Below are positions 5,301 through 5,543 of a stretch of DNA of 5,543 nucleotides, one piece after another. The stretch spans positions 1 through 5,543 of the forward strand of contig RFIL01000397.1 of NCBI GenBank assembly GCA_003695285.1, written 5' to 3'. The position numbers and the translations under genes are program-made. The notes beneath the pieces were generated by a model. That model did not search any database, had not been told where the DNA came from, and was given only the letters and a program-made list of their open reading frames with translations. Every line of letters starts with the position of its first letter. The stretch's first letter is position 1. The stretch comes from Calditrichota bacterium (GTDB lineage: Bacteria > Calditrichota > Calditrichia > RBG-13-44-9 > J075).

Positions 5301-5543
5301 TTATTTTACCAGGAGCATCTTCTTGATGGCTCGATGCTTCCCTGCTTTCACCACATAGAAGTAGATTCCACTGCCAACCTTCTCGCCCACATCATTACTG
5401 CCATCCCATACCACGGTATAGTATCCGGCATCCTGATGCTTATTCACCAGCGTCTTCACCTTTTGACCGAGGGCGTTGTAGATGGTGATGTTCACCCGTT
5501 CCGCTGAGGGCAGGGCATACTTGATGGTGGTGCTGGGATTGAA
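5301..5543 (-). CDS. C-terminal fragment of another T9SS-exported protein (sorting domain only; 5' part beyond window)
   Basis: The frame is open from the right edge to TAA at 5301-5303, giving 80 residues. It begins in FNPSTTIKYALP, evidently the end of an NYPNPFNP-type motif, and continues with VNITIYNALGQKVKTLV, QDAGYYTVVWDGSND, GEKVGSGIYFYVV and a basic end (RAIKKMLLVK). This is the T9SS type A / FlgD-like sorting domain and a paralogue of the C-terminus of the 1331-residue protein. A GTG codon inside it (V, just before NITIY) could be mistaken for a start, but the homology continues upstream of it, so this is the tail of a longer gene. The function of the missing body cannot be judged. 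Confidence 0.88.
   Translation of the reverse strand, partial: FNPSTTIKYALPSAERVNITIYNALGQKVKTLVNKHQDAGYYTVVWDGSNDVGEKVGSGIYFYVVKAGKHRAIKKMLLVK

Overview
The window reads as part of a bacterial genome from the Fibrobacterota-Chlorobiota-Bacteroidota (FCB) group or a neighbouring candidate phylum (Ignavibacteria-, Calditrichota-, KSB1- or Zixibacteria-like). The basis is the C-terminal type IX secretion (T9SS) 'type A' / FlgD-like sorting domain, with NYPNPFNP, IYNALGQ, WDG and GSGxYFY motifs, on two of the three genes, together with the multidomain cohesin/dockerin/Ig layout common in exported proteins of these lineages. The sequence alone does not allow a narrower assignment. No RNA gene, mobile element, CRISPR array or housekeeping gene is visible.

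All genes lie on the minus strand, so transcription runs from high to low coordinates. From right to left: (1) 5301-5543, the last 80 residues of an exported protein whose body lies beyond the right edge; (2) a 96-nt gap with a terminator-like hairpin and a strong ribosome binding site; (3) 1209-5204, a complete 1331-residue modular surface or secreted protein; (4) a 94-nt gap with a perfect 11-bp GC-rich hairpin; (5) 1-1114, the first 371 residues of a second modular exported protein that runs off the left edge.

The large protein has a signal peptide, then three copies of a 138-residue module with an invariant DGYDPGLD/hexaproline core, each followed by an Ig-like or cadherin-like domain. 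The three copies start exactly 243 residues (729 nt) apart. After them come a cohesin-like domain, a small CnaB / carboxypeptidase-regulatory-like domain, a dockerin-type segment, a second cohesin-like domain and the sorting domain. The left gene repeats part of this set: signal peptide, a closely related cohesin-like domain, an SdrD B-like domain and an Ig-like domain. The three genes therefore look like a same-direction cluster of related cell-surface or secreted proteins. Cohesin and dockerin modules could let them assemble with themselves or each other, but that is inference. No enzymatic domain is visible.
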